This document shows, in pieces, positions 60,391-64,000 of a stretch of 64,000 nucleotides of DNA. This stretch comes from F23-D06 sp947167635. Its GTDB lineage: Bacteria > Bacteroidota > Bacteroidia > Bacteroidales > WCHB1-69. The notes under the pieces were generated by a model. It made no database searches. It saw only the letters and a program-made list of their open reading frames with translations, and was not told the origin of the DNA. The stretch lies in contig CAMVIT010000003.1 of the NCBI GenBank assembly GCA_947167635.1, positions 41,066 through 105,065 on the forward strand, in the 5' to 3' direction. How positions within the stretch are numbered: position 1 is the stretch's first letter; each line of letters opens with the position of its first letter. Both the position numbers and the translations under genes were made by a program.

Positions 60391-61029
60391 ATGAAAGACA
60401 ACGAAGCTTTTGAAGTCTTGGGAGAAATTAAACGGATGATGGAAAAATCATCTCGTTTTCAGGCTATTAGCGGCATTTCCATAATCATTGTCGGCATCTA
60501 TGCCTGCATCGTTTCTGTGGTGGCGGGCTACCTTCTCGGTTTGACAGATTGGCTCACATTTCTTCCGGAATCCGAAGGATTTCGCCTGAACACACCTCTC
60601 CGCATCCGTTGGGCCATGCTGTTGGCGATTGCGCTGTTCCTGCTCTCATTCCTCACGGTCACCCTGATGGCCTATCTCAAGTCGCGGCGCCATAATCTGC
60701 GCTTTGTGGTGGACAAGCGCATGATGCAGATGGCCTTTAACTTCATGCTGCCGTTGGGCATCGGAGCCTTGCTCTGCATCGCACTCATCCATCAGGGGCA
60801 CTACGGCCTCACTTCGTCCATCATGTTGCTGTTCTACGGACTGGCCCTCGTCAACTGCCAGCATTATACCTATCCCGCATTGCGCTTCCTTGGCTACGGT
60901 GAGATTGTCCTCGGCCTCATCGACTGCTTCTCGGTGCATTACGCCCTCCTGTTCTGGTTTTTAGGGTTCGGTGTCTTGCATATCATCTTTGGTGTTCTAT
61001 ACTCCATTAAATACGACAGAATAAAGTGA
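60391..61029 (+). CDS. Multi-pass membrane protein of unknown function
   Basis: The 212-residue protein has about six hydrophobic segments (residues 25-48, 70-92, 115-133, 138-152, 160-178 and 185-203) with a cytoplasmic N-terminus. I chose the ATG at 60391 since the longer frame includes the promoter-like TTACTTTG region. Its stop overlaps the GTG of the winged-helix regulator. With that regulator and CreD it forms a trio; the membrane protein may be the signal or target partner. Confidence 0.82.
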   Translation: MKDNEAFEVLGEIKRMMEKSSRFQAISGISIIIVGIYACIVSVVAGYLLGLTDWLTFLPESEGFRLNTPLRIRWAMLLAIALFLLSFLTVTLMAYLKSRRHNLRFVVDKRMMQMAFNFMLPLGIGALLCIALIHQGHYGLTSSIMLLFYGLALVNCQHYTYPALRFLGYGEIVLGLIDCFSVHYALLFWFLGFGVLHIIFGVLYSIKYDRIK

Positions 61030-61325
61030 TTACAGAACTGAATGGTTTCAACAAGGCCTTTGAAAGCAAGGCGCGTCTCGGCATCATGTCCATCCTGATG
61101 GCCAATGAGTCGGCAGACTTCAACACCCTGAAGTCACTGCTTGAGCTGACCGACGGCAATTTGGCCGGCCATACGCGCAACTTGGAGGAGTTGGGCTACA
61201 TCCGGTCTGAAAAGAGATTCATAGGCCGCAAGCCGAACACCTCTTTCTCCGTGACCGAGATGGGCAGAAGCGCCTTTATGGCGCACGTGGCCGCCCTTGA
61301 ATCTTTTCTCAAGAACAACACCTGA
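61026..61325 (+). CDS. Winged-helix transcriptional regulator
   Basis: The 99-residue protein is a short winged-helix (HTH_34/MarR-like) regulator. FESKARLGIMSILMANESAD leads into the recognition region LLELTDGNLAGHTRNLEELG and the wing IGRKPNTSFSVTEMG. It starts at GTG, overlapping the membrane protein stop by two bases, which implies coupling. It most likely regulates the adjacent membrane protein and creD. Confidence 0.9.
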   Translation: MITELNGFNKAFESKARLGIMSILMANESADFNTLKSLLELTDGNLAGHTRNLEELGYIRSEKRFIGRKPNTSFSVTEMGRSAFMAHVAALESFLKNNT

Positions 61326-61419
61326 TTTTTTTTGCCCTATATACTTTATAATACAAAGTACTTTTTTAAAATAAAAACATTCTTTTCACGTTTAATAAAA
61401 CCTTATAAAAATTCAAATT

Positions 61420-62721
61420 ATGGAAGAAAATCTGAAATCCGTCATTCATCGCGACGGTACACGTCTCAGCATCAAGCTTTTGCTTATTGCAATCATCAGT
61501 CTATTGTTGCTCATCCCGCAGATGCTCATCATGAATTTAGTGGATGAGAGGCAGAGCACCCGCAACGAGGCCAAGAGCGAGTTGGCCAAGAGTTGGGGCA
61601 TGGAGCAGCATATCAGCGGTCCGGCCATCATTATACCGATGGGCAAGGACAAGGCGGACATCTGCCTGTTCCCCGAGAACATCAGCATTACGGGAAACCT
61701 GCAGTCGCAGGTGCTCAAGCGGGGCATTTATGACTTCAGCGTCTATAATGCGCCCGTCAAGTTGGTGGGCGAGTTTGATTGTCCCAAGGAGCTGTTGAAG
61801 TATTCGTTGGCCGACTCAAGCAAAAAAAGGGCGTTTTTGTTCTTGGGCATAAAGGATCTTCGAGGCTTGTCCAGCAATGTCAAGGTTGTATGGGATGGAA
61901 GCACGTGTGAGGCGGAGCCGGCTTCGATTGTGGCGGAGTCACCCTCCAACAACGGGCTGGTTTGTACCATAGATTTCAACACTCTTTTGGAAAAGGGGAA
62001 GATCCAGTTTGAGATCACGCTTCCGCTCCGGGGCATCGATGGCCTCTATTTTGCCCCGGTGGGCAACACTTCCACGGTGACACTCACTTCCGACTGGGGC
62101 GACCCGAGTTTCCAGGGCAATTTCCTGCCCATGCATCGCGAGGTGTCCGAAGATGGCTTCAAGGCTGAGTGGAAGGTGCTCTCCCTCAACCGTGAATATG
62201 GTCAGGTGGCCACGAGCAGCACCTCCTGGCACTCCATGATGTCTGATTCCGAATTGGGTGTGGACCTTTGCATTCCCATCGACCAATACCAGCAGACCAC
62301 CCGCACGGTGAAGTATGCCCTGCTGATCATCGTGCTCACCTTCGCCGTGGTCTTCTTCGTGGAGGTGCGTCGCAAAACGAATGTCCATATCGTGCAATAT
62401 ATCCTCATCGGCATTGCTCTGATGCTGTTCTACACCCTGTTGCTCTCCTTTTCCGAGCATATCCCGTTCTCCTTCTCGTATCTCATCTCGGCAGCCATGA
62501 CCATAGGGCTTATCACGACATTCATGGGTGCCATCCTCAAGGATTGGAAGACGGCGTTGATGGTCGGCGGCCTGCTTTCGCTGCTATATGTGTTTATCTA
62601 TGTGTTGCTGCAATTGGAAAGCTACGCGCTCTTGGCCGGCAGTCTCGGCCTCTTCGCAATTCTCGCCGTGGCCATGTACGCGACGGTGAAGTTGCGGAAG
62701 GAGCAGGGAAGTGAACAGTGA
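61420..62721 (+). CDS. creD: CreD family inner membrane protein
   Basis: The 433-residue protein has the CreD layout. An N-terminal helix (about residues 20-42) is followed by a large periplasmic domain (about 45-295) and five C-terminal helices (about 295-430). The VDERQSTRNEAKSELAKSWG segment is diagnostic. In enterobacteria CreD is controlled by CreBC and linked to envelope integrity and beta-lactam response. Here a winged-helix protein takes the place of a two-component system. A terminator follows at 62759. Confidence 0.93.
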   Translation: MEENLKSVIHRDGTRLSIKLLLIAIISLLLLIPQMLIMNLVDERQSTRNEAKSELAKSWGMEQHISGPAIIIPMGKDKADICLFPENISITGNLQSQVLKRGIYDFSVYNAPVKLVGEFDCPKELLKYSLADSSKKRAFLFLGIKDLRGLSSNVKVVWDGSTCEAEPASIVAESPSNNGLVCTIDFNTLLEKGKIQFEITLPLRGIDGLYFAPVGNTSTVTLTSDWGDPSFQGNFLPMHREVSEDGFKAEWKVLSLNREYGQVATSSTSWHSMMSDSELGVDLCIPIDQYQQTTRTVKYALLIIVLTFAVVFFVEVRRKTNVHIVQYILIGIALMLFYTLLLSFSEHIPFSFSYLISAAMTIGLITTFMGAILKDWKTALMVGGLLSLLYVFIYVLLQLESYALLAGSLGLFAILAVAMYATVKLRKEQGSEQ

Positions 62722-62758
62722 TCAGTGAAGAGTGATCAGTGAATAGAGAATAGTGATT

Positions 62759-62793
62759 AAGGGGTTAGTGTGAGAACTAACCCCTTGTTTTTT
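62759..62793 (+). terminator. Rho-independent terminator of creD
   Basis: AAGGGGTTAGT and ACTAACCCCTT form an 11-bp perfect stem followed by GTTTTTT. Confidence 0.9.
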
Positions 62794-63074
62794 GGTAAGG
62801 ATAGCGTTGTTTGGAGAGCTGTTGATATCAATGTGAAGGGTTAAGACAAAACACTGTTTGCTATCTCTGATAATTGACTATAATCGTACCTCGCAAACCG
62901 TACCACGCAAATCATTGTCCCGGAGGGACACAATCTTATTAACCCCATATAAGCGACTGAAAGGAGCGCAATATGGGGAAGAGGCGCGCAACCGACAACC
63001 CTCGCGGCGCGGGAGCCGGCATCCAAGATGCCTGAAACCAGCTCGCCGCGAAAGGGGGACGTTGGACATCATCA
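62794..63074. other. Gene-free interval with palindromes and a repeat copy
   Basis: Hairpins include TGTCCC/GGGACA (62916-62930) and CCCCATAT/ATATGGGG (62943-62978). The block 63003-63066 is a minus-strand copy of the repeat at 13733. No gene is credible here. Confidence 0.75.
63003..63066 (-). repeat. Dispersed GC-rich repeat, copy 2
   Basis: On the minus strand it matches 13733-13791 (shared TTCGCGGCGAGC, ATCTTGGATGCCG and CTCCCGCGCC blocks) with scattered differences and a few extra bases. Confidence 0.8.
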
Positions 63075-63467
63075 TTATCTGACTTTTTTGAGATTAATGT
63101 TGTGAACTGTGCTAATTAAACTGTTCGGACTACCACACACCCATTCATATACAATCATATTGTTATAATTGTTATAGAATTTTACTTTGTGTTCTTGATT
63201 TGATGCCCCTACCAAAAGAGATGTGTCTCCCACCAACAGATAGTGTTCATTATCGTAAAGGCCTTCCTTGTCTTTTATCAGCCCATTTGATTGAAAGACA
63301 ATCCTGTCTCCTTGTTCACCTGAACAAACAGGTTCTTCATTGCACGAGGACATCCCACAAATCTGCCAGGTACCCACAATAACGTTTTTGTTATCTCTTT
63401 GACAACCATTAAGAAAGATAGCCATAGTCAAGAATGAAATAGCTATTAGTAAATTGTTGTTTTTCAT
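63075..63467 (-). CDS. Small lipoprotein of unknown function
   Basis: The 130-residue protein has a lipoprotein signal ending LNGC (C22). The mature part starts with VIVGTWQICGMSSCNEEPVC and has a NGLIKDKEG strand pattern, like the short lipocalin-like lipoproteins common in Bacteroidetes, but the match is weak. I chose the inner ATG at 63467, which follows the promoter and gives the signal; the longer frame begins at 63509, inside the promoter. It is surrounded by repeats on both sides. Confidence 0.82.
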   Translation of the reverse strand: MKNNNLLIAISFLTMAIFLNGCQRDNKNVIVGTWQICGMSSCNEEPVCSGEQGDRIVFQSNGLIKDKEGLYDNEHYLLVGDTSLLVGASNQEHKVKFYNNYNNMIVYEWVCGSPNSLISTVHNINLKKVR

Positions 63468-63506
63468 AATAGTATTTATTTTAATAAAATGCAATATTTT
63501 ACGGGG

Positions 63507-63514
63507 CAAAAATA
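63507..63514 (-). promoter_or_regulatory. Bacteroidetes -7 promoter element
   Basis: On the minus strand this reads TATTTTTG (TAnnTTTG), 39 bases before the ATG at 63467, in the same sequence context and at the same distance as the promoter at 28641. Confidence 0.65.
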
Positions 63515-63559
63515 CGGATTTTCAAATATGATTCATTTGTTTCTATGTTAAAAATTTTT

Positions 63560-63583
63560 AGGAATTATATACCTGATGGCACA
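63560..63583 (+). repeat. Diverged single-arm copy of the palindromic element
   Basis: TAGGAATTATATACCTGATG and the following GCAC match the 60268 palindrome arm and 13670 copy at most positions, with a few substitutions and one missing base. Confidence 0.65.
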
Positions 63584-63596
63584 AATCAGGGCGTTT

Positions 63597-63793
63597 GCAT
63601 CTTTTTTTTATTTGGGCGTGCCGGCGCGGTGGCACGGAATCACGTTGCATTCGCATACACCATTAAATGCCACCGCGCCGTCGGGCTTTCCGCTCTAATA
63701 ATTTTGGTTTAAGACCCACCACCATTCCGCGGGACGCGAAGCGTCAAGCGGAACCTCCGTCTCGCCGAGGAACGCATTCTCACCAAAATTATT
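63597..63793. repeat. Structured GGGCGTGCC repeat element with nested hairpins
   Basis: The 37-base start matches 24005-24041. GGCGCGGTGGCA (63623-63634) pairs with TGCCACCGCGCC (63668-63679). Beyond it AATAATTTTGGT (63697-63708) pairs with ACCAAAATTATT (63782-63793). Inside lies the nested hairpin TTCCGC, GACGC-GAA-GCGTC, GCGGAA (63725-63753). No credible gene lies in this 491-base end region. Confidence 0.8.
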
Positions 63794-63924
63794 CCCGCTT
63801 CAATCCCTCACGCAGGCTCGTCGAACCCCACACCCGTTTCGCGGCGGGCAACGCACAACCTCGTCTCAAACCTCTCCCGCGCCGCGACTTTCCCGCGCAC
63901 GTACCCCTCTCAGGGGTTGCAGCG

Positions 63925-64000
63925 CTACCGAGCTCTTGCCCCTAACGGGGCTGCTCAAGGAAAGACATTATCCATTATTCTACCGAGCTTTTGCCCCTGC
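63925..64000 (+). repeat. Tandem REP-like units at the window end
   Basis: CTACCGAGC units start at 63925 and 63980. The first has the GCCCC-TAAC-GGGGC hairpin; the second is cut by the window edge. They have the same layout as the CTACCGAGCCC units of the transposase island, with different stem bases. Confidence 0.8.

Noticed and set aside
63667..63945. Open frame of 92 codons in the end repeats
   Set aside because: It is composed of the nested inverted repeats, is very proline- and arginine-rich, and lacks a promoter or start context.

Overview
The window is a 64 kb piece of chromosome from a member of the Bacteroidetes, most likely an uncultured Bacteroidales. Three things point there. 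Several cargo proteins carry C-terminal sorting domains of the type 9 secretion system (T9SS), both type A and the CHU_C/type B form. Promoters repeatedly match the Bacteroidetes -7 element TAnnTTTG. Shine-Dalgarno sequences are rare. No plasmid, prophage or CRISPR array is visible, and the gene content is mostly chromosomal housekeeping.

Layout. 0-3.5 kb is a leftward operon: an exported unknown, manA, trmN6 and comF. 3.6-13.6 kb reads rightward: a YD-repeat-like protein, serS, a TPR protein, rsmA, a chagasin-like lipoprotein, a glycosyltransferase, gapA and metG. 13.9-20.5 kb has a small membrane protein and a 1933-residue type B T9SS surface protein with 156-bp internal repeats. 20.6-28.6 kb is mostly leftward: GlsB-like protein, omega-amidase-like nitrilase, tRNA-Phe, SulP transporter, rsmE, a DUF1703-type ATPase/nuclease and an AT-rich T9SS protein. 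28.7-30.5 kb is a repeat island around a REP-associated-type Y1 transposase. 30.5-38.4 kb has an ABC-F protein, RidA, guaB, a universal stress protein, a flavin reductase and a small ABC transporter with a GntR regulator. 38.4-49 kb has sppA, a subtilisin-like protease and a five-gene MacB/TolC-type efflux operon. 49-55.9 kb has a flotillin, a CtpA-type protease, dnaG, a YitT protein and a DUF59 protein. 55.9-62.7 kb has a membrane LytTR regulator, a lipoprotein, two T9SS proteins, and a membrane protein/winged-helix/CreD trio. 62.8-64 kb is repeat-rich around one lipoprotein.

The most interesting signals are non-coding. Two T9SS genes (58099 and 59236) share a 5' leader that folds into the same long stem and the same crossing pseudoknot stem, with mostly pairing-preserving substitutions between copies. 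This is a candidate cis-regulatory RNA. The transposase island carries REP-like hairpin units that recur at the far end of the window. A perfect 54-bp palindrome forms the end of one T9SS gene, and one arm of it recurs 46 kb away. The regulator/lipoprotein divergent region has helically phased direct repeats.

All function calls come from reading motifs in the translations; no database search was run.
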